DNA of 64,000 nt from Gnetum montanum (taxonomy: Eukaryota; Streptophyta; Gnetopsida; Gnetales; Gnetaceae): positions 392,895 through 456,894 of the forward strand of contig MNCI01016011.1 of assembly GCA_015680685.1 (NCBI GenBank), in the 5' to 3' direction. How positions within the stretch are numbered: the stretch's first letter is position 1; each line of letters begins with the position of its first letter. A program made the translations under genes and the position numbers. The notes under the pieces were generated by a model. The model was not told where the DNA came from, searched no databases, and was given only the letters and a program-made list of their open reading frames with translations. This document shows positions 1 to 11,239 of this stretch, piece by piece.

Positions 1-318
1 GGTGTGTGCAACAAGTGGGAATGGATATTGGTGCTAGGATGATTAGAACTTAGTTAGTGAAAGTTAGTTACTTAGTCTCTCCACCCTTTCCCCTATTAGC
101 ATAGGCATTAAAAAGATAAAAGATATAAAAATCATCTACCTCAAGCTTACTTAACCATACAACTATGAAAAATATAAGTAAGCTTGGGAAGACATCGATT
201 AATTAACCTTAAGTGTTCCATAAGGTTCGTAAGCACTTAGTCCTTGGAGTTCAACCGGATCGCATGTGTAATGCTCGTATTCGTATGGTTGAGTGTAGGG
301 GTACCTTGTCACTCATCA
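1..318 (+). repeat. Athila-1 5' LTR, 3' part only
   Basis: Matches positions about 4978-5292 nearly base for base, with small indels such as a repeated TTCGTATGG in the 3' copy. It ends in ACTCATCA and is followed directly by the primer-binding site, which fixes its 3' boundary. The start lies outside the window. Confidence 0.88.
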
Positions 319-319
319 T

Positions 320-337
320 TGGCACCGTTGCCGAGGA
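320..337 (+). other. Primer-binding site, tRNA-Asp type
   Basis: TGGCACCGTTGCCGAGGA follows the LTR end by one base. It matches the Athila-type site complementary to the 3' end of plant tRNA-Asp (TGGCGCCGTTGCCGGGGA) except for two transitions. It would prime minus-strand cDNA synthesis. Its position next to an LTR end and upstream of gag supports the call. Confidence 0.85.
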
Positions 338-433
338 CTTAGTTGTTTGTGAGCAACATAGAACATAGGAAATCATCCATATCATTGGGAAGCTAGAACG
401 AACCCTTAGGATTGATCAAGAGAAAAATTAAAC

Positions 434-3020
434 AATGGTCAATAGCACCCCGAACAAGACAACAATATCTTCTTCTTTGCACAAAAGCACTTCACCGCCT
501 AGGGATCACATAAGAGATAGTCAGTAGCACAACACATGTAACCCAGATCCACTAGTTTCTCAAGAATTCTGTGCTATATATATTCATCACGATGAATATG
601 TACCTGACTTTACTTTTATCCTCCATCAAGATGAAAAACCATGTTGGAGATATTTGGAGGGTAACATAGTGTTGCCCCCAGATTGAGCAATCCCCGACAT
701 GCTCCTTCGTGCTCTTGCACGAATAGGCATGTTACAAGTTTATGCGAAATATGTTGCATGTGAACACCATGCAAGGGACTACCATTCCACAGAAGTGCAA
801 CGCCAATGGGACTTGCAATAGGAGAGATACTATACATCGTTGAAGGGCAAAGGCCCCCATAACACTCCACTCGTCTTAAGCGAAACTGAGGATGGTGAAC
901 CTATTTCAATGGGTTCTCCACAAAACGATGTTCCCCCTCCTAACAATGGTGAGGAGGTGGTGTATCAGAACCTTTCTTCCATCATTTACAACCATGATTC
1001 TGATCCCCATGAATACCAAGTGTTCAATGAGGGAACACAAACATATTATAAGGATGGGTAGTCTGATCATCATCACGATCGCAGCCGAAACTACCAAAGA
1101 GAAGGTAGGGAACATCATCACGGTGATGGTTCTCCTTCCTCTTCACCTTCATCGTCTCATTCACCCTCTCCTTCCATATCTAGATGCAGTCACAAGGAAC
1201 CTAACCATGAGGATAAGGGTAAACATAGTGAGAAACCTCAATGAGAGAGTCAAGAACGAGGATGAGGGTATTCTAGAGAATCATGGCATGGAAGAAGGGA
1301 AAGTAGGGAACCGCATAGATATCACAGATGCTATGAAAGAAATGACCATGAAGAACCCCTACTTGAAACCTGAAGCATGTTAGACATCACGAAGGCCATT
1401 AGAATACCTATAAGGCACCAGAAAGATAGCAGGATCAAGAGACTAGACATGAATAATATCCCACGATTTGAGGGGGATACAACGTTGATCCTCAGAACAA
1501 CTTATAGGCATGCTTGTGCCTTGTAGAACATTGAGAATGAGTGGAAAAAATTAAAGTTGGTCCCAAGGACACTCATAAAAGAAGCGAAAAGCTGGTATTG
1601 GTCCGTAGAACTGAAATCCATTTGAAGATGGAGTACGATGCTGGAACTATTTAATGATAAATATCAAACATACTTCTGGGTGTCCAACTTGCAAAAGAAA
1701 ATCCAAGGATGGAAGCAAGGAAATCATGAACACTTGGATGTTGTCATGGGCCAATATTATGCACAATTACATCATTTCTTGGGCCATGGTTATGCACAAC
1801 GGGATCAACTACGCCGTCTTGTAGATGGGCTTAGGCATGAAACCAGGAGAACCCTTGGAACACATGCCCAAGGGAGATTATCAGAGCTTAGCTCCCATGA
1901 AGTTCATAGATTGTTGAAGCAAGTAGCTAAGGAGAAACGAGAGCTATGTAAGAGAGAAAGTGTGGAAGAGTATAACTGTGATCCTTCCCTCCGAAAGAGG
2001 GGAGTGAGATTCTATGAGGAGGAGGTAGAGTCACTACTCGAGGAGATGGTGAATAGAAAAATCTTCCCGCTTCAAAAATTAATAACAGAAGTGTCGGCTA
2101 AGGTAGATAAAATGTGGGACTCCTTAGATAGTATATTTGAAACCATCCTTAAAATCGTAGAGGAGTCTAAGGAGTGAAGTAGTGACTATGATAAAAAGAA
2201 GAAGAGAGACTTGGACCATGCATGTAACAAAGGTAAGGGTAAAATGACTATCACTGAAGAGGTTTTGGATTTCAATACAGATGATGATGATGGATGTAAG
2301 ATATGTCAGTATGACCATCCTAAGGGATTTTTCCCAATAATCTCACACTTGCAAGAGTCTAGGGTGTATGCACTCAATCCAAGACTTAACAAATGGCAAG
2401 CACCCCAAAGGTTGCCTTATCCCCAAGGTAACCCAAGGTAGTTCCACCAACCCTTAATGTATTATCCAAGTGGAAGTCCACCACAACCTATCGAGCAACA
2501 CTAGCAGTGGCAATACCCACAGTCATGGGGGATGCCATTGCCTAGGCAACAATATCCTTACCGGGAACCGAATCCATATGGCTATTATGTGTAGTAAACG
2601 GTCTCTCCAAGTGACTCTATCGGTGACGTAACCCCACAATGTCACTATCAAGCTTGGGAGTATTATAGGACTCCTTCTCCTAGGGGAGACATACCACATA
2701 CATACCATCCTCCAAACCCATCTACGACTCTCACACCAATAGCTCCACTACCATCTGCTCCAGCGATGCAAGGGGAACTCCCCAGTTAACCGCAGCAATA
2801 TAATGCTATGAGAGATGTGAACCTCCAACCCACTATTGGTTCTGAGGACCATACAAAGAGAAGACCTTTTCTTCAGAATCAACAATCCAAACAAGCTCTC
2901 ACAACCACAAGCGATTGAGCCTCTAAATGCCTCTCCATCAAATAAGGCTTCGGAGCTCCCTTCAAACCAAAAATAGAGCTCAACACACATGGTGATGTTA
3001 ACACATACCATCATTGAATG
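434..3020 (+). pseudogene. gag: Athila-1 gag (capsid/nucleocapsid), broken
   Basis: The structural polyprotein that packages element RNA in cytoplasmic particles. The start ATG at 434 opens a frame that runs to about 1480 with only a few in-frame stops. It includes a conserved N-terminal block (EYVPDFTFILH, positions about 590-626) found in all four Athila copies here, then a Ser/His-rich stretch at about 1050-1190. A one-base loss near 1485 shifts the frame. The capsid-like helical region continues as an open stretch at 1638-2177 (MLELFNDKYQ onward, rich in Lys, Glu and Leu). Further on, 2295-2330 encodes CKICQYDHPKGF, a degraded zinc knuckle whose last Cys is Phe. The 2400-3020 part is Pro/Gln/Tyr-rich linker with several stops. 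This is the best-preserved gag in the window. Confidence 0.8.
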
Positions 3021-3740
3021 GATAAAGGTGGTCCACCTTTGTAGGAAATTCTCTGACCCCGAAAGTCGCTTAATCTACCTCCAAGTCGCTGGGAATGAAC
3101 CTCGTAAAGCTCTTCTAGACTCAGGTTCTAGAGTTAACTTAATATCCCAAGAAATGTATAAAGCCTAAAACGTACCTCCACTAAAGAAGAGCAATATTCG
3201 CTTAGAGCTGGCTAACCAGTCCATCACCGTTTCCTTGGGATTGGTGGAGGAAGTCGTTCCCACTATGTGTGGGTGGTCATACCTAGTTGATTTGCTAGTG
3301 ATCCAAGTAAACAATGACAAAGGGAACTTCTCAATAATAATGGGAAGGGCATGGCTAAGTACCATAAACGCATGCCTAGGAATCTGCGATCTTTCCCTGG
3401 AAATATCTAAGGAAAACACTTATGGGAAGATCGAGAAGAAGAAGGTTCCATGCATCACATACAATGATACAGAGGGTGATGGCATACAGAAATGTTGCAT
3501 TTCCTGCATGCAACTGGTGTGCCCAAGAAATTAACATACAAAAGTACCTGTATGTAGCAACCACACAACAAAAAGACATCCCGTGGTTGATAGCTGATCC
3601 AAAGAGCAACTTACCAACATGCATAGAGCTAATTGGGGGAACAACTTGTGCTCACATCGAAAGCATAGATACACTGGAGCAAGAGCGTCACCAACTTCCA
3701 ACCCTTAACTTGAAAACATCGATTGGGAGAAGTTGGACAC
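3021..3740 (+). pseudogene. Athila-1 aspartic protease, then truncated pol
   Basis: Retroviral-type aspartic protease that would mature the Gag-Pol polyprotein. The catalytic triplet Asp-Ser-Gly is intact at 3118-3126, in the context KALLDSGSRVNLIS. About 75 codons later comes the family's second conserved block, IIMGRAWLST (about 3338-3367). One stop falls at about 3166, where the other copies suggest a Met-Tyr-Lys-x-Trp type stretch. Downstream the connector to RT is present (WCAQEINIQ, about 3508-3534), but the sequence breaks off just after the acidic segment that precedes RT motif 1. RT, RNase H and integrase are absent, unlike Athila-2, -3 and -4. The call rests on motif order and on clear similarity to the same region in the other three copies. 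Confidence 0.8.
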
Positions 3741-4574
3741 TTATAAAAAATTCAAAGAAAAGCTTATTATTTCAGATCTCTTCCTTTCAATTCAGTCATG
3801 GGGGAGATAACCATCTATGCTGATCAATTGAGGTCCTTAGTTCTTTTTTTTTTAAGTTTTTGTTTTACACATTTTTGTTTTACAAATTTCTTTAATTTTT
3901 TCTTCTTTTTGTTTTGCAACATCATTCATACTTTTTCTTTTATTGGTATGTTTGTGTTTATCCATTTTGTTAAGTTTGTCACCCAATAAGTGGTCCTGAT
4001 GATGGTATGAACTGTATTCTATTAGTTGCTAATGTTTGGTTTTTATCTTTAAGTTACAATGTTGATACTAATGTATGGTTCTTTTGATATAATAGGCAAT
4101 GAGTCCACATCATTCACATATACACAAATTTCTATGGTTTCTCTTGGCTTGGAACTGTACAGTCCATTTCTTCAAAATAATAATAAAAACTATTAATGAA
4201 TTGGTGACTGGGAATTTCTCAAACTAAGAAAGGACTCAAGGATTGAAAAGGGTGTGACTTCAAGGGGACTTGATGCATTTGTGTTGGCCATTCTCTTGGG
4301 TGTTTGGATGTTTTCTTCTTGAGTTTTCTTACCGTTATGACGTTGCCCTACTATTGGGAAGAAGAGCAAATAAAAATAAAAATAAAAATAATAAGTCTTT
4401 GCATGGTGTGGTTCTCATGCAAAAACAAAAAAAAAAAAATAGTGAGAATTCAAAGCACACCCCTTAGATGAAATAATCATCTAGGCTACAAGCACTGGTT
4501 ATGAAACTAAACAAACATGTTCCCTCTAACTAAGACCCTTTCTCGCTTCCTACTTTTCTCCTTTCTCATTTCGT
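3741..4574 (+). other. Athila-1 deletion junction and 3' noncoding region
   Basis: After the pol break the sequence resumes at the segment that follows integrase in the other copies, marked by TCATGGGGGAGAT (about 3797), then a T-rich run. It continues through the conserved 3' noncoding landmarks (GGACTTGATGC at about 4265, GTCTTTGCATGGTGTGG at about 4396, CCCTCTAACTAAG at about 4522) that recur in Athila-2, -3 and -4. No coding capacity is evident. The end of this region and the start of the 3' LTR also appear deleted. Confidence 0.7.
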
Positions 4575-5292
4575 TGGAGTGTTCTATAAATAAGAGGTGG
4601 CCTTCCATTGTTTCCACATCTAGATCTAGACCCTTAGCCAAACTATAGCATTTTCACCATTCCAAAGTTAGAATAATTTCCATGTGCCCACAGTAGGAGT
4701 CTCAAAGTCAACGAATCTTTATTTGAGCAAATTGTACCTGAGCACACATTTGTGTACGGTAATAAAGATGAACTTTATGATAAACCTTGTAGCATATGGA
4801 CTAAGCTAAATAGGATTTAATTAGTGTTAAATGTTCAAATTCTTTCTTAAATAATTAATCTCTCTTAACCCTTAACTCTCTTAGTTAAGTGCATTCAGTA
4901 CGACTGCTTCAGTGTGCTATGCTTGGTAACCCAATAACGAGTAGTGTTTGGTAATCCCAGTAGCATTGCACTGGTTTAGGGTGTGTACAACAAGTGGGAA
5001 TGGATATTGGTGCTAGGATGATTAGAACTTAGTTAGTTACTTAGTCTCTTCACCCTTTCCCCTATTAGCATAGGCATTAAAAAGATAAAAGATATAAAAA
5101 TCATGTACCTCAAGCTCACTTAATCATACAACCATGACAAATACAAGCTTGGGAAGACAATGATTGATTAACCTTAAGTTTTCCATAAGGCACGTAAGCA
5201 CTTAGTCCTTGGAGTTCGACCGGATCATGCATGTAATGCTCGTATTCGTATGGTTCGTATGGTTGAGTGTAGGGGTACCTCACCACTCATCA
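4575..5292 (+). repeat. Athila-1 3' LTR, lacking most of U3
   Basis: Homologous to the Athila-4 LTR from a TATA-like element (TATAAATA, 4585-4592) through the conserved CAGTAGGAGTC, AATAAAGATGAACTTT and ATAAACCTTGTAGCA landmarks to the end ACTCATCA at 5292. The usual U3 start is missing, and 3' noncoding sequence runs almost straight into the TATA region, so a deletion joined the two. Confidence 0.8.
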
Positions 5293-5893
5293 GAATCCAA
5301 ATTAACTAATTAACTACTATTTAACTAATCCTAACATAAGTATCCTAACCCACATATCCATTGCTAGGTGACCAAGCGCTACACTACTAGGTGTACCAAG
5401 TAATAACACTGCTGGGATTACTTAATCTAGCTAGCTTAATAATCTCATTAATTCAATTACTAGAAAATATTTGCAAAGTAATTGAGAATAATTAACAAAT
5501 AATTGAAAACATTGAATGCATAAATAAAAGAGAGATAATCTATCGAAAGTGCTGCAAGGTTTATCAGAAAGCTTGTCTTTATTGCCACACACACTATCAT
5601 GCTCAAGTACAACAATGCTTGAATAAATATCTATACACTCAATGACTCCTATGGTGGGCACTCAGGGAAATAATTCTAACTTTCAAATGGAAAAAATGCA
5701 AGAGGTTTGCTACTGCTGAAATCTCAACTCCCCATAAATGTGGTTGGTAGGCACATATTTATAGGTGACAGATAGATACTACGTCAATGAGGCCTCATTG
5801 ATGCAAGTAAAAATGCACCAATAGGACCTCATCAATGTAGTCAATTACATTGATGAGGCCTTATCGATGTAGCCAACCAACAACGACTCAACA
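5293..5893 (-). repeat. Athila-2 3' LTR, truncated by Athila-1
   Basis: Reverse complement of the Athila LTR, with landmarks GCAAGGTTTATCAGAAAGCTT (read on +, about 5554) and a TATA element at 5755-5765 (CCTATAAATAT on -). The LTR start on the minus strand is TGTTGAGTC at 5893, next to the polypurine tract. The other end stops abruptly at 5293, a few hundred bases short of the family's usual ACTCATCA terminus. Confidence 0.82.
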
Positions 5894-5908
5894 TACCCCC
5901 ATAACTGA
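5894..5908 (-). other. Athila-2 polypurine tract
   Basis: Minus strand TCAGTTATGGGGGTA sits directly before the LTR start TGTTGAG. Athila-4 has the same arrangement (TAGTCATGGGGGTA before its 3' LTR). This tract primes plus-strand DNA synthesis. Confidence 0.7.
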
Positions 5909-6091
5909 ATGAAAAATTGTCCTTGAGTTCTTTTACAAAATTGGGAAGGTATGGGATTATTGATTGACTTTGCTTTCAACAAAACAAATTTGATTGACTT
6001 GATAAAAAATGGAATGCTCAGGTGCATGGATCAACACATTACAAAAATGGTGATGTTCAAGACACAAAATTAAACACCATAACACAAGTCT

Positions 6092-8999
6092 TCAAAAATT
6101 GGACAACACATTCTTGGATGATGTGAAGCTTATTAGAGAAGATGAAACGGTCCCAGGCGGTGGTGTTTCCTGAGGCTTCAAGGGACCTTCACTGGCTTCA
6201 TGCACTAGCAGTGGCTGAGGTGGCTATGGTTGTCTTGCTATAGCTACAACTTCAGGTGGGAGGCAGAAAGCATCTACCAGTGCTTTCATTTTCTCCTCCT
6301 TACTTCTGGGATCATGCACCATCCAGGTAGCTTCCCTAATGAGGGTTGGAATAGGCACATCCCAAGTATATGAGATTGCTAGAAACAACTTCTTAACATT
6401 GACAAACTAGGCAGTGAACTATTTGTGTTTAATGTTGAATGCTCTCACTATGTTTTTTAGCTCCTAGTAGTCATTCATCTGTTTGGCTAGGTCCTCAATG
6501 ATGGATTGCTGATTTGTAAATCATCCTTTGAAAACTCCGAGTCTAGCATTAGTAGTCTTAAGCTTTTTCTTAGTGTCCTTGTGGTGTTTGAAATTAGCCT
6601 TGTATAGCAGATAAGAGCTAGCCACCTAATTTTCCAATTCTAATCACAACTATCTAGCTATTAGTATTGCTAGATTTACATAATGAAGATTGGCTAACTC
6701 CATATACTCTATCATTTCTTTGATCTGCAACTCCTTCAAGCAGATCTCCACTTTATTGTAGGCGTTAATCCCATCAAGGATGGATTGCCATATTTCTCTT
6801 TCTTGCTAGAGTTGTTGGAGGGCTTTATTCACTTTAGCCTTTACCATCTAGATTTTCTTTTCATTAATTTCCTTTTCCAAGCTAACTTGGTCCTTGTAGT
6901 GATTTTTCACTTTCTCAAACTTGAGAGCTTCATTCTTCCAAGGTACAATTTCGATGGTAAACTTTTGATGCAAGGTGCGTACCTCCTCCGTTGATAGATT
7001 GTAGTTCTTTGTAGCCAATTTCCTTAGTTTGCTGTTGACTTTGGCAAGCTAATCCTACTATTGATGAATGAATTCTTGCATTTGATCTCTTTGAGCATCA
7101 ACATTTCAAAAGTGATGATTTTACATGGTTAATGCTTCATTTTCTTAGTGCATCTAATTTAATTCCTTCTTAATTGAATGCATTTCAAATTCTATCATGG
7201 ACTATTTGAAGATGGCCATTACTACTTCCTCCTTAGCCTTTTGAAATTTTTCTTGAAGTTGTTTGATAGCTTCATCTCTTGTTGTTGTTGGGTTGAGGAT
7301 TTTTTGCTCTACAAGTTTAGCACAAAGTTTAACAACTTCCATGGCTAAGCATTAATTTTTTTCTTAGGCCATTTCTAGTTGCCACTCTAAAATGATGCAT
7401 CTACCCCTTGCATTCAATAGCTTTGACTAGGTTGCAGTGATGGTCTTCAGAAGATCAAAGATGTCAGGAGTCAGTTGCTCAATTCCTATGAGTCATTCTG
7501 GTAGTTGTTCATATTGGGCTGCATTCAGTTTCTTGTTGACTATGCTTGCAAGCATCTATACATCTTGGAGTGCAGATACGTTTGTTACAGATGCTGTATA
7601 TGTATTCAATGCTTCGACTACATAGTCAGCTACCACTTCTACCACTATCTCCTACCTTTGGTGTTGCATCACCTAATCAATTGCCTCGTCACCTTGCTCT
7701 AACGTTACTAAGAAAGTGATGGCATTTCCAAAGATTTCTAGGAATAGATGATGTGTTGCTAATGAAACTATCACCTCCCAAGCATTGGAATTTGACCTCA
7801 AAGGTAGCTACATTCTTTGGGCAGAGAAAATGAAACCACCCCTCTCCATCTAGCTAACTATTCAGGCCAACTCATTAAGGTGACTCATTACTAGTTGATA
7901 CACAAATGGATCTACCCCACTCGTTTCTGCTTGCTACTCTTGTTCGCTCAAGAGCTACTCTTGGATTTTTCACAAATGCTCAACGATTACGTGGGCCTTT
8001 GGTGTTTTCTTCTAAGTGGGTGGTGGTGGTAGCAGCTCCTCTTCTTGAATGGTTGTTGGTGTTTTGTTTTTCATGATTTCTGCCCATGAGGCCAAGGGAG
8101 CATGCCTGAGAGTATCATTCAAATAGCGAATAATACCTACCCTCTTACAAAGTTATCTTATAAGGCATGGAAATGGTAGGGTCTTCCTTCCACTTTCATT
8201 CTTCTTGAAACACTTCTTGATCTCCAAATAAATTAGCTATGGAAGGTTAATGGGAAATTTTTCACTTAGAAAGGAAAATGCACAAGCGGAGAAGGTAGTT
8301 ACTTTGCTTGGACTCACCATTGGATTGAGGTGATAGGTCACAATCTTAAAATAGATTCACTCTTTCGATGTGAGCATGCCATACTCCTTATAGTCCACCT
8401 TGTAGAATCATTGGGTCCACTTCCATTTTGTCTCAAGATTGGCCTTTGTTGATATTTCTACCAACTATGTTCCAATATTTGGTAGCCCCAGTGCCTATGC
8501 AATGGCCTTAGTTGAGTAGGACACTTGAATATCCTTGATTTTTACAATAGACTTTGGCCTTTGACTATTCTAGAAGAGATAGGTCTCTCCCATGTACCAC
8601 TCCCCACTAGTCATGATGATTGGCCACATGGAAAAGGTTTGCAATTATGTTTTGACATCCTTTGGAGCTTTTTCCAAAAATGGCCCAAAGTTTATTTCTT
8701 GAGGAACTAATCTTTGGATCTCTCAAGACTTGATGATGTTTAGGTAGGCTTGAGTTAGAGTGACCTCAAGCCTTGGTATAGGTCCAAGCACTTCTCCTCA
8801 TTAAGATTGTTTCATAGGCACTACTTCTTTTAGAATCTATTGAATAGATTCCACTTTGGGCTCCTTATGAAGAGGTCTTATTGCATGGATCACCTCTTGT
8901 TATTCTTGGCCTTGTTCTTGTTGGCCCCTTCTAGCTCTAGGTCATTTCTCTCACGATTGTGAGGGTTCTCCTTCCTACAGATGCTTGTTTGGGTGCCAT
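6092..8999 (-). pseudogene. Athila-2 extra 3' ORF, about 970 codons, decayed
   Basis: A long minus-strand reading frame that no single open stretch reveals. From about 8900 down to the TGA at 6092-6094 one frame reads as plausible protein, broken mainly by TAG, TAA and TGA at sites where CAG, CAA, CGA or TGG would be one transition away. The likely start is ATG at 8997-8999, but the first ~40 codons need a frameshift. The N-terminal third looks globular, with hydrophobic blocks such as EINFGPFLEKAPKDVK, VTYHLNPMVSPSKVTTFSAC and LPFPCLI followed by LCKRVGI. That pattern resembles the 'putative plant transposon protein'/ATHILA ORF-1-type domain. The middle is Pro- and Gln-rich; about 7400-6900 is Lys/Glu/Gln-rich and probably coiled coil. 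The position between pol and the 3' LTR is that of Athila env-like ORFs, but I see no signal peptide or membrane segment. Function unknown; absent from Athila-4. Confidence 0.6.
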
Positions 9000-9001
9000 C
9001 T

Positions 9002-11239
9002 ATAATCACAATAGGACCATGGATTAGCAATCATTGTGTAACCTTAAAAAAATTGGGATACCTTAACTCTTGAGGGTAGTTACACTTGGCTAAGTTGTAA
9101 TTATGGCTAATTTAATTAACATAATTATTATTTCTATTTATGCCTTATCATTGATAAATCATCCTAGAGGTTGTTGGAAGGGTTACCTTGGGAAAAATTA
9201 ATGTTTATGTATGATTATGATTACTAACCCATGGGGAAGTTAGAAAGAGTTTTCAAAAATTACATTGGAAACCTTAAGGTTTGTGGCCCCCATAATAAAG
9301 ATCTCACCTCCGATAAGTGTAGGTCCAAAAAACGAAGTGATTTGGACAAACAATTTGAGAGTTATGGACTCTAGAAGATTTTGGGCTCTAAAAAATTGCA
9401 AAAATTCTCTATGTTATGAGTAAATGACAAAAAATTCCAAAGTATCTAGAAGTATATACATTATTTTTGTATTTCATAGATGGGGTCTTGTCGACGTGGT
9501 CAGCTACGTCGATAAGGCCTTATTAATGCAGCTGTTGATCACCATTGACTTTCATTGACTTTGGTCAAAATTTCAAGATACAAGGAATTTTTTGATGAAA
9601 TTGGGATCAAATGGAAACTTAGAAGACCAAGAATAGTATGAAATCATAAGAAGAGCACGTTGAAGTCCATAAATTTGAAAAAATGGAGAAAATTTGATTT
9701 AATGGATGAATGCAATGAAAGATTAAGGAGCATTGGGCAATTTACACAATGGAAAATACAAAATATAAGATTGCAACAATGTCAAAGGTAAGGAAACTTA
9801 ATTAATCAAGCTAAAAGCTATGTAAGTGGATCCTTCCCATAGCAAGCTCATGCCCTTTTTGCCCTTGCATAACCTCAACTAAGGAGTCCATGGGCCCCAT
9901 AGTCAATTTAATGATCACAACAAGTTAAGGACCGACCAAAAGAATCCACTCAAGAATCCTAATATGTCAAACTGAGACATAGAGCATAACATAGAATCCA
10001 ACAGTGAGGTGAGTTATGGAAGCATGGATGGATGATAGAGAAGGTGGAATGGAGCTTCAAATCGAGGTCATAAAAGGTCCCTTGTAAAATTGTGGTTAAG
10101 ATGATGATAGAGAAGGTGGAATGGAGCTCCAAATTGAGGTCATAAAAGGTCCCTTGTGGAATTTTGGTTAAAATGATCTAAGAAGTTCCATCCTTAGTCC
10201 AAACCAAAACCATCCACTTTCAGTGACTTTGCATCACCACTCTAAGATTGATCCATCTAGTCGAGACACAAGAGTATCCCTAGAAGACAACTATCATTCC
10301 ATAAAGAGGAGAGAGAAGTAGGAAGTGAGATAAAGAGAGAGAGGGCCTTAGTTAGAGGGGACCTTTAGGCATAGATGTATGTCTTTTGAGTCTCATAACC
10401 AGTTCTTGTAGCCCTTTTATTTGTCCAAGGGATGTGCTTTGAATTCCCATTGTTGTTTGTTTTGTTTTTTTATTTTTTTTGAAATGGGAACCACACCATG
10501 CAAAGACTTATTCATGTCGAAGGATGTGCTTTGAATTCCCATCATTTTTTTGAATGATGGGAACCACACCATGCAATAGCATTATTTGTCTTCCTATCAT
10601 TGAGTGGTATGGAACAGTAAGAAGTCTACAAAAAAACACTCAAGAACTCAAGCAAGAAGAAGAGTACAAAGAGTATTGAGTCCCCTTGAAGGCACACTAT
10701 TTACAAACCTTTGGATCCTTCCTATTTCCAGAACTACTAAGATCACTGATTGATTAAAAGTTTCTTTAATGAAAAAGGGACATGAAATTCCTAGAACAAG
10801 GAAAACCATAGAGTTCTTTGGATGGGTGGATGATGTGGACTCACTACCTATTCCATGAAAAATAAACCATGTCAAAGTTATTAGACATTAGAATTCAAAA
10901 ATAGAAACCAAACCAAACATCGACAATCACATATTAAGCATAAACCATCATTAGTAAATAGCAATAGTAGCATTATGTCCTGTGACAAGAAAGCAGATTT
11001 ATTAACAAAAAATTAGAAAATATCACTCTTAATCAAATGAAACACAAAAAAACAAAATAAAGTAAAATATATAAGAAAGTGTAAAATAATCAAGAAAATT
11101 TAAATGTACTAAAAATGGTATTAAATTAGAAAAACTTGAAAACCAAGAATTTGTAAAATAAAAAATGTGAAAAATAAAAAAGGTAGAAAAAATAAGATGT
11201 AATGGTAATGACAAGAATGGATGGCCATCTCCCCCATGA
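9002..11239 (-). other. Athila-2 noncoding region between pol and 3' ORF
   Basis: About 2.2 kb without a credible frame. It is homologous to the 3' noncoding DNA of Athila-1, -3 and -4 (shared landmarks read on +: CCATGCAAAGACTTATTCA about 10498, TTGCATAACCTCAA about 9866). Features unique to this copy are a 72-bp direct duplication at 10031-10174 and a second local duplication around 10430-10580. It ends on the minus strand at TTGTGATTATAG, directly before the ATG of the extra ORF. Confidence 0.65.
10031..10174. repeat. 72-bp tandem duplication
   Basis: Two adjacent copies starting GATGATAGAGAAGGTGGAAT at 10031 and 10103, with only a few differences. Athila-3 has a single copy of this segment (about 26655-26725), so the duplication arose in Athila-2. 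Confidence 0.8.

Larger units (their letters stand above)
1..5292 (+). mobile_element. Athila-1: internally deleted Ty3/gypsy Athila-like retrotransposon
   Basis: Plus-strand LTR element whose 5' LTR begins before the window. In order it holds a partial 5' LTR, a tRNA-Asp-type primer site, gag, an aspartic protease, a deletion that removes RT, RNase H and integrase, 3' noncoding DNA and a partial 3' LTR. The two LTR segments (1-318 and about 4575-5292) are clearly homologous from the shared ACAAGTGGGAATGGATATT stretch to the common end ACTCATCA. The flanking sequence after 5292 is a minus-strand Athila LTR cut off in its 3' part, so this copy probably inserted into Athila-2. Without pol it could move only with enzymes supplied in trans. 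Confidence 0.85.

Noticed and set aside
3798-3989. Short hydrophobic open frame rich in Phe
   Set aside because: It is a translation of the T-rich 3' noncoding region that follows pol in Athila-1. The frame is not conserved in the other copies.
6092-8999. Classical env gene with fusion and membrane domains
   Set aside because: The position fits, but I find no signal peptide, furin-like site or membrane anchor. Retained only as an ORF of unknown function.
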